64,000 nt of DNA from Arthrobacter sp. Soil764 (GCF_001428075.1 NZ_LMSI01000019.1:124895-188894), one strand, 5' to 3'; counted from the first letter of the stretch, positions 8,782-17,669 are shown. The notes: a model not told the origin generated them from the sequence alone. Translations and numbers: made by a program.

Positions 8782-9759
8782 CTAGTTGCTGCGCACGCGC
8801 GGGTCGAGGCGGACGTAGAGGATGTCCACCAGGAAGTTCGCCAGCAGAACGGCGGCGGTGATGGTCAGGAACAGGCCCTGCATGAGCGGGTAGTCGAGGC
8901 CCTGGACGGCGTTGAGGAGTTGGTAGCCGACGCCGGGGTAGGCGAACACCACCTCGGTGAGCAGCGCACCGCCCACCACGAATCCCAGTCCCATGCCGAA
9001 GCTTGTGACTGACGGGAGCATGGCGTTTCGCGCCGCATACCGGAGCATGATGCGGCCCGGACGGAGTCCCTTGGCTTCGGCCATGGTGATGTAGTCCTCG
9101 GAATTGGTGGCGATCATGGTGTTCCGCATGCCCAACATCCAGCCGCCGATGGAAACCAGCACGATGGTCAGTGCCGGTAGCACCAGGTGGGCGCCGACGT
9201 CGCCGATGAACTCCCAGGTGAACCCGGGCTCCAGGCCGGCGGTGAAGGCGTGCCGGATGGGGAACCAGTTCAGTACTACGCCGAACAGGTACAGGGCACC
9301 CATCGCGAGCCAGAAGTAGGGGAACGAGCCAATGAATACCAGCAGCGGTGGAAGTGCGGAGTCGACCGCGCCGCCGCGGCGCCAGGCTGCCAGGACGCCC
9401 AGCAGGTTACCCACGACGGCGGCAATCACCAGGGCGGTTCCGCCGAGCAGGAGGGTCCAGCCGATCTGGGACGAAATGACCTCGGTGACCGGGGTGGGGA
9501 ACCGGGAGATGGAAACGCCCATTTGCCCGGTGAAGATGTTGGTCAGGTAGCCGATGTACTGCTCCCAGAGGGGCCGGTCGTCAACGCCGAGCAGCTTGCG
9601 CAGGGCCTCGATCTGTTCAGGCTGCATTCTGTCCTGGGAACGGGCAAACATGCGGGAGACGGGATCCCCCGGCATGAAGCGCGGGAGCAGGAAATTCAGG
9701 GTGATGGATGCCCAGAAGGCGATCAGGTAGAAACCCAGGCGGCGCAGGATGAAGCGCAC
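8782..9759 (-). CDS. ABC transporter permease, dipeptide/oligosaccharide type (DppB-like)
   Basis: Companion permease, about 325 residues. The chosen start is a GTG at 9759 (reading MRFILRRLGFYLIAF), because GGAGGG lies at the right distance upstream and this is the usual beginning of DppB-type permeases; an in-frame start at 9801 adds 14 residues without support. The short first helix, the GDPVSRMF motif and the EAA loop (MAEAKGLRPGRIMLRYAARNAMLP) are typical. It lies downstream of the binding-protein gene, separated by about 200 bases rich in hairpins. Confidence 0.9.
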   Translation of the reverse strand: MRFILRRLGFYLIAFWASITLNFLLPRFMPGDPVSRMFARSQDRMQPEQIEALRKLLGVDDRPLWEQYIGYLTNIFTGQMGVSISRFPTPVTEVISSQIGWTLLLGGTALVIAAVVGNLLGVLAAWRRGGAVDSALPPLLVFIGSFPYFWLAMGALYLFGVVLNWFPIRHAFTAGLEPGFTWEFIGDVGAHLVLPALTIVLVSIGGWMLGMRNTMIATNSEDYITMAEAKGLRPGRIMLRYAARNAMLPSVTSFGMGLGFVVGGALLTEVVFAYPGVGYQLLNAVQGLDYPLMQGLFLTITAAVLLANFLVDILYVRLDPRVRSN

Positions 9760-9797
9760 GGTTTCCCTCCATTCGGGAATTGCGGAAAGTTTTGGTT

Positions 9798-9848
9798 GCA
9801 CGCCCGGCGGGGATGTCCGTCCATACGGCGAGGTGCCGCCGGGCGTGC
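9798..9848 (-). other. Intercistronic stem-loop 1
   Basis: A perfect 13-base inverted repeat (arms 9798-9810 and 9836-9848, GCACGCCCGGCGG and its complement) encloses a 25-base loop, between the binding-protein stop and the permease start. Such hairpins commonly protect the upstream mRNA segment and lower downstream expression. Confidence 0.6.
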
Positions 9849-9856
9849 AGTTCAGG

Positions 9857-9885
9857 GCTGGCCGCCGGGGATGCCGGCGGCCAGC
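9857..9885 (-). other. Intercistronic stem-loop 2
   Basis: A perfect 12-base inverted repeat (GCTGGCCGCCGG, arms 9857-9868 and 9874-9885) with a 5-base loop, closely following stem-loop 1. A third short palindrome (GTGGGCCCAC) lies at 9898-9907. No T run, so partial attenuation or mRNA protection is more likely than full termination. Confidence 0.6.
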
Positions 9886-9959
9886 TGGTGTGGGCGGGTG
9901 GGCCCACGCCGCCAGGGTTCGCTAGCCGAAGCGGAGCGAGGCCAGGGAGGCGGTGGGGA

Positions 9960-11627
9960 TTACTTGCGCGGTTCCAGCGTGGTCAGCACCAGCACCGTGG
10001 TGGGCGACTTCACCGAGAGGGTTGCGTAGGGGTTGCCCTCGGTGGGCCAGCCGGTGAAGCGGGTGTCGTTGAAGGCGCCCCATTCCGGGCCGGAGAACAG
10101 CGGCACCAGCGGTGCGGCGTCGTTGTACTCTTCCTGCAGCTTGTTGGCGATGTCCTTTTGCTTGGACTCGTCGGCCTCTGCAGCGAATTCCGCCAGCAGG
10201 GCGTCAGCTTTGGGGTCGCCGAAGCGGTGGTAGTTGTCGAACGCCTTGGTGCCCACCGGCTTCACTGTGGCTGTGCCCATGGAGGCGTTGAAGTACTTGT
10301 ACGGGCTCGGGTCGTTGGCGCTCCAAACGATGCCGGAGTCGAAGTCGCCGGTCTCGTAGCCGGCAACCACGGCGGCCCAGTCGGGGGATTCCACCTTGGC
10401 CGTAACGCCAACCTCTGCCAGGTTTTGGGAGATCACGTTGGCAACCGACAGCCAGTCGGAAGAAGTCGCGCCCACGGAGATCTTGAATTCGAAGGGCTTG
10501 CCGTCCTTGAGGGTGCGTTTGCCGCCGGCACCCTTGGGGTAACCCGCTTTGTCCAGCAGGTCATTGGCTTTCTGGACGTCATGGTTGGTCCAGGTGCAGT
10601 TGTCCTTGACCTCGGTGTTCTTCCAGGTCTCGTAGTTGCCGGAGAGTCCGGTGCAGTCTGCAGGCTTGGCGTAGCCGCTCATGCCGATCTTGGTCACCTG
10701 CTCCCGGTCAACGGCCATGCTCAGGGCCTTGCGGACATCAACATCGTTGAAGGGGGCCTTGGTGGTGTTGAGCTGCCAGTTGATCATGGCACCCGTGGCC
10801 GGGAACCAGTACTGCCGGTGCTCCTTGTCCTTGGAAACGAACGTCTTTTCGATGTTCGGGATGTACTGCGGAGCCCAGTCCACGTCGCCGTTCGCGGCGG
10901 CGAGGTTGGCGCCGTCGTTACCTGCAAAGGCAAGCATCTTTATACCGGCGATCTTCTGCTTTTCCGGCTGCCAGTAGTTGGGGTTCTTCTTCAGCACGAA
11001 GGACTGGGCCTGAAAGCTGTCCACCTCGGTGTAAGGGCCTGTGCCGACCGGTTTGGCGTTGGCGTCCTTTTCCGGATCGGCCAGCGCGGACCAGATGTGC
11101 TTGGGCAGGATGCTCAGCTGACCGACGTCGTAGAGGGCGGGGGACCAGGGCTTGTTGAAGTTGAACGTGACTTTGTTGCCTTCTGCGGCCACGCCGTCAA
11201 GGTACTCGTAGCCGCCCTTGAGTTTTTTCTGAAGCTCGAAGGTGTACGCGACGTCGTCGGCAACCAACGGTTGTCCGTCGGACCACTTCACGCCGTCCCG
11301 GAGGGTGAAACTGATGGACTTGCCGTCGTCGGCGGCCTTCCATTCAGTGGCGAGCCACGGCACCGTGTCTCCCTTGGCGGGGTTGAAGATCAGCAGCGAC
11401 TCGTAGATGGACTGCTGGACCATCGGGTTGACGGTGGGCGCGAACGGGTTGAAGTTTTGGACGAACGTGCCCATGTCCTCACGCGGGATGGTGAGAAAGG
11501 CACTGGCGTTCGCCGCGGCGTCGGTGCCGGCAGGCTTGTTGGCTGCACAGCCGGTCAGCAGGAGTGCGCCTACGGCAAGTCCGGCTGCCGTTACGCGGGC
11601 AGCCCTCAGGAATCGGGGTTGTGTCAT
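9960..11627 (-). CDS. ABC transporter substrate-binding lipoprotein, family 5 (DppA-like)
   Basis: A 555-residue extracellular binding protein anchored as a lipoprotein: the signal ends in LLTGC (lipobox, cysteine at about residue 27). The body follows the SBP family 5 pattern (NPFAPTVNPMVQQSIYESLLIFNPAKGDTVPWLATEW, then FTLRDGVKWSDGQPLVADDV). It is the first gene of the transporter run 11627 to 2547. Family 5 proteins bind peptides but several bind oligosaccharides; the GH32 neighbours favour a fructo-oligosaccharide or fructose dianhydride. The promoter region 11628-11704 shows no clear LacI operator, so transcription may continue from the regulator gene upstream. Confidence 0.93.
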   Translation of the reverse strand: MTQPRFLRAARVTAAGLAVGALLLTGCAANKPAGTDAAANASAFLTIPREDMGTFVQNFNPFAPTVNPMVQQSIYESLLIFNPAKGDTVPWLATEWKAADDGKSISFTLRDGVKWSDGQPLVADDVAYTFELQKKLKGGYEYLDGVAAEGNKVTFNFNKPWSPALYDVGQLSILPKHIWSALADPEKDANAKPVGTGPYTEVDSFQAQSFVLKKNPNYWQPEKQKIAGIKMLAFAGNDGANLAAANGDVDWAPQYIPNIEKTFVSKDKEHRQYWFPATGAMINWQLNTTKAPFNDVDVRKALSMAVDREQVTKIGMSGYAKPADCTGLSGNYETWKNTEVKDNCTWTNHDVQKANDLLDKAGYPKGAGGKRTLKDGKPFEFKISVGATSSDWLSVANVISQNLAEVGVTAKVESPDWAAVVAGYETGDFDSGIVWSANDPSPYKYFNASMGTATVKPVGTKAFDNYHRFGDPKADALLAEFAAEADESKQKDIANKLQEEYNDAAPLVPLFSGPEWGAFNDTRFTGWPTEGNPYATLSVKSPTTVLVLTTLEPRK

Positions 11628-11704
11628 GATGGGTATCTCTTTCCTATCTTCATCAGCAAGGTGAAGGGGTGGGGGAGGGTTGCTCTTCGCTATTGATTTC
11701 GCGG

Positions 11705-12775
11705 TCAGACCGAAGAGCGTTCTAGCAGCGGACAGCCGACTAATTGCTGGTCGGCAATTATCGGCTGTCCTGCTGTCAGGGCTGCGAGCGTCTGGACTCC
11801 CAGGGCGCCCATTTTTTCGAACGGCAACGCAACCGTGGTCAGCTTGGGCCTGAGGTAGGCCGCAATCAGTTCCTGGTTGTCGAAGCCAATCACGGCGATG
11901 TCTCCGGGGATGGTCAGGCCCCGTTCTTTGATGGCGTCGTAAGCGCCCATCGCCATGCGGTCATTGAGGCAGAACAGCGCGGTTGGCCTGTCCTCCTGCG
12001 GGTAGCGGTCCAGGATGCGGCACGCGGCCTCATACCCGCCGTCCGCCGTTGCATATCCGGGCACCACGAGCCCGGGGTCCAGCTCCAGTCCGGCTTCGGC
12101 GAGTGCTTCGCGTGCACCCGCCAAACGCCCGATTGCCGCGGGAATGTCCGGATCCAGGTTGATGACTCCGATCCTGCGGTGGCCGGCCTGGAGCAAGCGT
12201 TCGACGGCGACGCGGCCCCCCGCACGCTCGTCCGGGACGATCGAGGGAAGCTTCCCGTCGGCGTCGAAGCAGTTGATCAGGACGGTGGGTACTTCCTTGG
12301 TGCTTTCCGGCACGTGCACGCCACGGTGGAACGTGGCTGCGTAGAGAAGTCCTTCCACCCGCTGCTCCAGCAGCTTCTCGGTTGCTGCGTCCTCCAGGCC
12401 CTGGTTGGGTCCTACGGCATCGGCCTGGTCGGAGGGCGCGATGAGCAGGAACTTGCGGTCCAGCCAGGCCTGGTCTTGTGCACCTTTGATGATGTCGACG
12501 GCGAACGGTGCCGTCACGATCTCGGTGACAATCCCGTACCAGTCACTGCGCTGGGATGCCAGCGCACGTGCTCCGGCGTTCGGGCGGTAGCCCAAGGCCT
12601 GAACGGCTTCGTTGATCCGGGCGCGGGTTTCCTCGGAGATGCTGGCATTTTCGCGGTTGCTCAGCACGAACGAAACCGCAGTCCGGGAAACCCCGGCGTG
12701 CTTGGCAACATCATTCATGGTGACACCCCGCTGCCGTGCAGCCGCGGCAGGTTTCGAGGTAGTGGTCTTCGCCAT
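11705..12775 (-). CDS. LacI-family transcriptional regulator (regulator 1)
   Basis: A 356-residue repressor. The helix-turn-helix (MNDVAKHAGVSRTAVSFVLSN) is preceded by about 18 extra basic residues, and the hinge/sugar-binding domain follows (NAGARALASQRSDWYGIV). It lies directly upstream of the binding-protein gene in the same direction, 77 bases away. Two palindromes related to GTAACGCGCGTTAC precede its start and are the likely autoregulatory operators; if transcription reads through, they would control the Opp-type transporter and two GH32 genes as well. Confidence 0.93.
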   Translation of the reverse strand: MAKTTTSKPAAAARQRGVTMNDVAKHAGVSRTAVSFVLSNRENASISEETRARINEAVQALGYRPNAGARALASQRSDWYGIVTEIVTAPFAVDIIKGAQDQAWLDRKFLLIAPSDQADAVGPNQGLEDAATEKLLEQRVEGLLYAATFHRGVHVPESTKEVPTVLINCFDADGKLPSIVPDERAGGRVAVERLLQAGHRRIGVINLDPDIPAAIGRLAGAREALAEAGLELDPGLVVPGYATADGGYEAACRILDRYPQEDRPTALFCLNDRMAMGAYDAIKERGLTIPGDIAVIGFDNQELIAAYLRPKLTTVALPFEKMGALGVQTLAALTAGQPIIADQQLVGCPLLERSSV

Positions 12776-12812
12776 TGAATGCTCCGTGGTGGTGGTGATG
12801 CTGCCAGGATAG

Positions 12813-12826
12813 GTAACGCGCGTTAC
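12813..12826. promoter_or_regulatory. LacI-type operator 1a
   Basis: A perfect 14-base palindrome GTAACGCGCGTTAC with the central CG typical of LacI-family sites, 37 bases upstream of the regulator 1 start codon. Confidence 0.72.
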
Positions 12827-12844
12827 TTGGTGCGTGTGATAGAG

Positions 12845-12858
12845 GTTACGCGCGTTAC
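12845..12858. promoter_or_regulatory. LacI-type operator 1b
   Basis: A near-copy of operator 1a (GTTACGCGCGTTAC, one base off perfect symmetry), offset by exactly 32 bases, about three helical turns, so two dimers or one tetramer could bind on the same DNA face. Confidence 0.68.
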
Positions 12859-12971
12859 TGGAACGGTGTCAAGGGGTTGCTCCTGGACTTCACTTGGAGT
12901 GCCCGCATTGACTCCGTCCCTCCAGGATGGAGAACCTCATTGCTGGCAAAGACTGGATGGCGTGACCTGTT

Positions 12972-12983
12972 GCAAGCGCTTGC
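12972..12983. promoter_or_regulatory. LacI-type operator upstream of regulator 2
   Basis: Perfect palindrome GCAAGCGCTTGC within TTGCAAGCGCTTGCGG, close to the general LacI/GalR consensus, 32 bases before the start of the gene at 13016. It differs from operators 1a/1b and probably serves regulator 2. Confidence 0.68.
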
Positions 12984-13015
12984 GGTGGCGGTCAGCGGCG
13001 GCCTAGCATGGGCGC

Positions 13016-14083
13016 ATGACAGCCAGCGTGGAATCGGTCGCTGAGATGGCAGGCGTCTCGGTATCAACGGTCTCTCGTGCCCTTCGCGACATTCCTGGCG
13101 TATCGTCGGCCACTCGCAAGCGCGTGCAAGAGGCAGCGCGGGAACTGGGCTACTCGGCGTCTCCGGCTGCTTCCCGGCTTGCGACGGGCAGGACCCGCGC
13201 CGTCGGCATTGTGGTGCCGGTCCTGGCAAAGTGGTTTTTCGGAAAGGTCATCGGTGAAGCAGCGCAAACGCTCCGTGAAGCCGGGTTTGACGTGCTCCTT
13301 TTTGAGCTGGCCACCCTTGCGCAGCGGGAGCGGTTCTTCGGCGGTGCGCATCTGCATGGCCGGACCGACGGCGTCATCATCATCGCGCTGCAGCCCACCG
13401 GAGACGAGTTGGAATTGCTCGCTTCCCAAGGCCAGGCAGTGGCGTTGCTTGGTGCGGAAGCACCGGGCATCGGATCGGTATCAGTGGACAACGCCGGCGC
13501 AGGGCAGGCAGCCGTGAGGCACCTGCTGAATCTGGGCCACGAACGGATCGCGTTCATCGGCATCCGTGATGACGACGGCAGCAACCTCGGCGGTGTCCCT
13601 CCCTTGCAGCGGCTCATGGGCTATCGGGAGGCCCTCTCCACGGCCGGTCTGCCCCAGGACGTCACGCTTGAACAGTTTGATGAGAACAGTGTTGCCGGGG
13701 GTGCCCTTGCCATGTCGCGGCTGTTGGTTTCGGAGCATGTCCCGACAGCGGCTTTTGTTGCTTCCGATGAGATGGCTTTCGGTGTTCTGAAAGTCCTCCG
13801 CAAGGCAGGCCTGGATGTTCCGCGCGATTTCTCCGTGCTGGGGTTCGACAATCATGAGCTCGGCGACGTCGTGGACCTGACAACCATGGACCACGAAGTA
13901 GCCGAACAGGGACGGGACGCCGCCCGGATCCTCCTGGACGTCCTGGATGGACGGTCCCCTGCTGCCATCGTGCGTCCCGCGCGCCTGGTTGTGCGGGAGA
14001 CCACTGCACCTCCCCGTGCACTGCGCTTAGCTGCCGGCACCCCGGATTCTTCCCATTCCGCCGGACACCCCGGCACCCCTTGA
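13016..14083 (+). CDS. LacI-family transcriptional regulator (regulator 2)
   Basis: A 355-residue repressor with an N-terminal helix-turn-helix (SVAEMAGVSVSTVSRALRD) and hinge (SASPAASRLATGRTRAVGI), followed by a periplasmic-binding-protein-like effector domain. It is divergent from regulator 1 with about 240 bases between them, and has its own operator at 12972-12983. The downstream aldo/keto reductase begins 11 bases after its stop, so the two form an operon and the reductase is probably controlled by it. Effector unknown. Confidence 0.92.
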   Translation: MTASVESVAEMAGVSVSTVSRALRDIPGVSSATRKRVQEAARELGYSASPAASRLATGRTRAVGIVVPVLAKWFFGKVIGEAAQTLREAGFDVLLFELATLAQRERFFGGAHLHGRTDGVIIIALQPTGDELELLASQGQAVALLGAEAPGIGSVSVDNAGAGQAAVRHLLNLGHERIAFIGIRDDDGSNLGGVPPLQRLMGYREALSTAGLPQDVTLEQFDENSVAGGALAMSRLLVSEHVPTAAFVASDEMAFGVLKVLRKAGLDVPRDFSVLGFDNHELGDVVDLTTMDHEVAEQGRDAARILLDVLDGRSPAAIVRPARLVVRETTAPPRALRLAAGTPDSSHSAGHPGTP

Positions 14084-14094
14084 AAGGAAACTTC

Positions 14095-15090
14095 ATGCAA
14101 TACCGCAAACTCGGCACCAGCGGCATGTACGTCAGCGCCATAGCGCTGGGTAACTGGGCTACGCACGGCGAAACGGTGGAGCAGGACCTCGCCACGGAAT
14201 GCGTCCGCAAAGCGTTGGATCTGGGCATCACCACTTTTGATACCGCGGATGCCTATGCAGGCACCAAGGCCGAATCCATGCTCGGCGAGGCCCTGAAGGG
14301 AGTCCGCCGCGAAGGCGTGGAAATCATGACCAAGGCGTTCTTCCCCACGGGGCCGGGCAAGAACGACCGCGGGCTGTCCCGCAAGCACGTGATGGAATCG
14401 ATCAACGGTTCACTGAGGCGGCTGCAGATGGATTACGTGGACGTTTACCAGGCTCATCGCTACGACTACGAAACCCCGCTGGAGGAAACCATGGGGGCCT
14501 TCGCGGACATCGTGCATGCCGGCAAAGCCCACTACATCGGCGTGTCCGAATGGACCGTCGAAGAGATCCGTGCCGGCGCAGCGCTGGCGGCCGAACTGGG
14601 CATCCGGCTGGTGTCGAGCCAACCGCAGTACAACATGCTGTGGCGCGTGATCGAGCCGGAGGTGGTGCCGGTCTGCGAAGAGCTGGGGATTACCCAGGTC
14701 TGCTGGTCGCCGCTGGCCCAAGGCGTGCTGAGCGGCAAATACGGCGCTTCGAAGGCGCCGGCCGGCAGCCGTTTCAGCGACGAAGACGGGGGACTGAAGA
14801 CCGTACACAGGTTCATGCAGCCGGAAGTGCTGGAACGTGTTGAAAAGCTCAAGCCCATAGCCCAGGATCTGGGCGTGCCCTTAGCCACCCTGGCCGTGGC
14901 CTGGGTGTTGGCCAACCCAAACGTTTCCGCAGCGATTGTCGGCGCCAGCCGCCCCGAACAACTCGACGACACAGTCAAGGCTGCCGAATTGGTCCTGGGA
15001 CCCGAAACGCTTGAACTGATCGACGATGCCCTTGGCGATGTTGTGGAGCGCGACCCTGCGAAGGTCGAGTCATTTCCGGAGCGGGTTTAG
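14095..15090 (+). CDS. Aldo/keto reductase (Kv-beta-like group)
   Basis: NADPH-dependent oxidoreductase of 331 residues, starting MQYRKLGTSGMYVSAIALG at an ATG with GAAAGGA 7 bases upstream; an in-frame TTG at 14080 overlapping the previous gene is rejected. Catalytic residues are visible in order: Asp/Tyr in DTADAYAG, Lys in MTKAFFP, His in YQAHRYD. The C-terminal segment VGASRPEQLDDTVKA is the cofactor-binding motif. Expected to act on a sugar or aldehyde; its operon with a LacI regulator supports a sugar-related role (inference). Confidence 0.9.
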   Translation: MQYRKLGTSGMYVSAIALGNWATHGETVEQDLATECVRKALDLGITTFDTADAYAGTKAESMLGEALKGVRREGVEIMTKAFFPTGPGKNDRGLSRKHVMESINGSLRRLQMDYVDVYQAHRYDYETPLEETMGAFADIVHAGKAHYIGVSEWTVEEIRAGAALAAELGIRLVSSQPQYNMLWRVIEPEVVPVCEELGITQVCWSPLAQGVLSGKYGASKAPAGSRFSDEDGGLKTVHRFMQPEVLERVEKLKPIAQDLGVPLATLAVAWVLANPNVSAAIVGASRPEQLDDTVKAAELVLGPETLELIDDALGDVVERDPAKVESFPERV

Positions 15091-15096
15091 GCCGGC

Positions 15097-15125
15097 GGCC
15101 GCGGTGACCTATAGGCGCCGCGGCC
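15097..15125. terminator. GC-rich hairpin between convergent genes
   Basis: Arms GGCCGCGG (15097-15104) and CCGCGGCC (15118-15125) around a 13-base loop, just after the aldo/keto reductase stop and before the end of the opposing kinase gene. No T tract, so termination strength is uncertain. Confidence 0.45.
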
Positions 15126-15154
15126 AAGGCAGGTTCTTGGCGGGGAGGGGCCTG

Positions 15155-16099
15155 CTAGAACGAAAGCTGGGGCTGAAGCTTTGTGCGGAGTTCATCTTCA
15201 GTTGGAGGCCGGGCACCGGCCCGGGATACGGTGATCGCGGCCGCAGCGGCCGCCGTGCGTCCCAGCTGGTCGAGGACAGCGGGCGCGAGGCCGCCGGTGC
15301 CGCGGGTGAGGAGTCCCAGGATCAGGGCTGACGTATAGGAATCGCCGGCGCCGATGGTGTCAGCAACAGAGGTCTTTACTGCAGGGATGCTGAGGCTCGT
15401 GGTGGGGGTCGCGAGCAATGAGCCTGATGATCCCTTGGTGATGACAGCCAGGTCTGCTCCCAAGCCCAGGATGTGTGTTGCAGTTTCCTCCAGGGTCTTT
15501 TCCGGGTAAAGCCACTGGGCATCCTCATCGCTGAGTTTGACGACGTCCGTCAGGTGTACCAGGTCCTCGAAAGTGTGCCGTGCTTGGGCGTGGGTTCCGA
15601 GCAGGTCCGGCCTGATGTTGGGGTCGTACGTGATGGTGCACTGGCCGCGGAGCTGCTGGAGGATTGCCTTGACCGCGCCGGCACCCGGTGAGAGGAAACT
15701 TGCGATCGAACCGGTGTGAAGGACCTTGGGCGGGGCGGGTGCCAGGTCCAGCGGTTCCACGTCCCAGCTGATGTCGAAGGCGTAGCTGGCCGAACCATCG
15801 CGGGCGATCGTGGCGGTCGCCGTCGACGTTCTCTCCAACGACCGGGCGCCGGGCAGGATCATCACGCCGGCGCCGGTGAGGTGCTCCTCGAGCGCATCAC
15901 CACGGCGGTCAGCGCCCATGGAAGTGAGCAGCCCCGTGCTGACTCCAAGACGGGCCAGGCCGTAGGCGACATTGGCCGGCGACCCGCCGGGATACTCATG
16001 CGTCCCCGCCGGAGTGGTGACGACGTCGGTTAGGGCTTCCCCGACAACGACGACGTCCAATACCTGCCGCGAAGAGTGCGGTTTGCCGCTGTTATCCAT
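15155..16099 (-). CDS. PfkB-family carbohydrate kinase, probable fructokinase
   Basis: A 314-residue ribokinase-fold kinase predicted to phosphorylate fructose released by the GH32 enzyme encoded directly upstream. Motifs: VVVGEALTDVV at the N-terminus, GGSPANVAYGLARLG (PfkB signature 1), and DTIGAGDSYTSALI with the catalytic Asp (PfkB signature 2). The ATG at 16099 has AAGGAA upstream; the longer frame to 16204 overlaps the GH32 gene and is rejected. It is the last gene of the run that begins at 20976. Confidence 0.9.
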   Translation of the reverse strand: MDNSGKPHSSRQVLDVVVVGEALTDVVTTPAGTHEYPGGSPANVAYGLARLGVSTGLLTSMGADRRGDALEEHLTGAGVMILPGARSLERTSTATATIARDGSASYAFDISWDVEPLDLAPAPPKVLHTGSIASFLSPGAGAVKAILQQLRGQCTITYDPNIRPDLLGTHAQARHTFEDLVHLTDVVKLSDEDAQWLYPEKTLEETATHILGLGADLAVITKGSSGSLLATPTTSLSIPAVKTSVADTIGAGDSYTSALILGLLTRGTGGLAPAVLDQLGRTAAAAAAITVSRAGARPPTEDELRTKLQPQLSF

Positions 16100-16128
16100 T
16101 TTCGTTGTTCCTTGCTGTGGGTGCCGCG

Positions 16129-17646
16129 CTACGCGAGCTGCTTGACCTGGAGGCTGCGGATGGTTGCAGCACCGCCGACGGCGTAGACGGCGAGGCTGGT
16201 GCATGTTTCGGCCGGGAAGATCAGTTCGGTCATGGTGACCTGGCCGTCTTGGGCGAACACTTCAACAGAGCAGCGGTCCACGAAGATGGTGAGGTCGTAG
16301 GAGCCCTGCTTTCCCCGTACCGGAGCGGTATCGATGGAGGGGAAGGAATCGTGGAAGCCTGTCTGCCCGGATTCCCGCCGGTCAACAAACAGGGTGCCTT
16401 CATCAGGGCGGATGCCCACGCGGGTTCCCTTCGCGCCGTCTCCACGCAGGATGAGACCGAATTCCTCTGCACTTCCGGAGGTGAAGCTGACGTCAATGCG
16501 CTGGACCGTGCCGGCGGCGCCGGGCAGAACCTGCACGCCATCGTGGATGGTGGTTCCAGAAAGGCAGAACGCTTCCGGATCGGCCAGGCCGCCCCAGTCA
16601 CCGGCCGGCTGCTGGACCAGGCACAGCTCTCCACCGCTGGTCCGGAGCGAAATTTCGCGGGCGAGGCTCATGGGGCTGCGCCAGGGCGAGGTGGGGATGT
16701 GGTTGGCGTATTCCCAGTTGTTCATCCAGGCGATCATGAGCCGGCGGTTGTCCGGGGCGTCGCTGAAGGAGACAGCGGCGTAGTAGTCCCGGCCCCAGTC
16801 CAGCCACCGGTAATCTCCCAGCCGGCCAGGGTCCTGGAGGCCTTCGGTTACGGTGCTGTCGGAGGTGAACGTGGTCCCGTCGAAGTCGCCGATAAAGTAC
16901 TGGCCGGCTGAGCCGCCGTTGGGACCACCGGGGTTGAGGTTGACGGTGAGGACCCACTTGAGGTTTTCAGGGTCGTCGTCCACCGGCAGGGGAAACAGGT
17001 CAGGGCATTCCCAGACGCCGCCTGTGGCGTTTGCGGGGCCGAAAGTGCTCAGCAGTTCCCAGCTCTTCAGGTCGTCTGACTTGTAGAGCACCACCTGGAA
17101 GTCCGTGGCTTCGACGGCGACCATCACCCAGTAGCTGCCCGCACCGCCGTCGTACCTTATGACCTTGGGGTCGCGGAACTCGGCGGACCCGCGGTCAAGC
17201 ACAGGGTTGCCTCCATGTTTCGTCCACGTATAGCCCCCGTCCAGGCTGTAGGCCAGGGACTGGGCCTGGACGCCCTCGTGTACGGAGCCCGGTTTGAAAG
17301 CGCTGGTGTAGATGGCCACGAGCGGGGCTACGGACCCGCTGCCGAATCCACTGGTGTTGTGGCGGTCGTAGACGATGCTGCCGGAAAAGATGTCTTCGTT
17401 GTCATCACACGCGATGGCCACTGGGTGTTCAGTCCAGGTCAGCAAATCGGTGGAGGTGGCGTGACCCCATGACATGTTTCCCCAGACATTTCCCAGCGGG
17501 TTGTTCTGGTAGTACAGGTGGTAGACGCCGTCATGAAAGATCAGGCCGTTGGGATCATTGAGCCAGGTGTCTTTTGCCGTGTAGTGCAGGGCCGGACGGT
17601 AGCTGCCTGCTGTGGCTGCGGTGTGAGTCGAAGTAAGTGTGTCCAC
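16129..17646 (-). CDS. Cytoplasmic GH32 fructan/sucrose beta-fructosidase
   Basis: A 505-residue GH32 enzyme with all three canonical blocks: WLNDPNG (Asp at about residue 31), FRDPKVI, and WECPDLF. No signal peptide, so it acts on imported fructosides. The start is a GTG at 17646 with AAAAGGAA just upstream; extending the frame to 18414 would run through the permease gene and is a shadow. It lies 23 bases after the CUT1 permease gene and 29 bases before the kinase start, consistent with one operon for import, hydrolysis and phosphorylation. Confidence 0.91.
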   Translation of the reverse strand: MDTLTSTHTAATAGSYRPALHYTAKDTWLNDPNGLIFHDGVYHLYYQNNPLGNVWGNMSWGHATSTDLLTWTEHPVAIACDDNEDIFSGSIVYDRHNTSGFGSGSVAPLVAIYTSAFKPGSVHEGVQAQSLAYSLDGGYTWTKHGGNPVLDRGSAEFRDPKVIRYDGGAGSYWVMVAVEATDFQVVLYKSDDLKSWELLSTFGPANATGGVWECPDLFPLPVDDDPENLKWVLTVNLNPGGPNGGSAGQYFIGDFDGTTFTSDSTVTEGLQDPGRLGDYRWLDWGRDYYAAVSFSDAPDNRRLMIAWMNNWEYANHIPTSPWRSPMSLAREISLRTSGGELCLVQQPAGDWGGLADPEAFCLSGTTIHDGVQVLPGAAGTVQRIDVSFTSGSAEEFGLILRGDGAKGTRVGIRPDEGTLFVDRRESGQTGFHDSFPSIDTAPVRGKQGSYDLTIFVDRCSVEVFAQDGQVTMTELIFPAETCTSLAVYAVGGAATIRSLQVKQLA

Positions 17647-17669
17647 GAGGTTCCTTTTGAGGTTTGGTG

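Noticed and set aside
9780..11696. A 638-codon plus-strand open frame opposite the binding-protein gene
   Set aside because: It is the antisense of a clear family-5 binding protein and shows no family motifs; long shadows are normal in high-GC DNA.
11628..11704. Search for a LacI operator in front of the family-5 binding-protein gene
   Set aside because: No palindrome resembling either operator type is present, so I did not call a separate regulated promoter.
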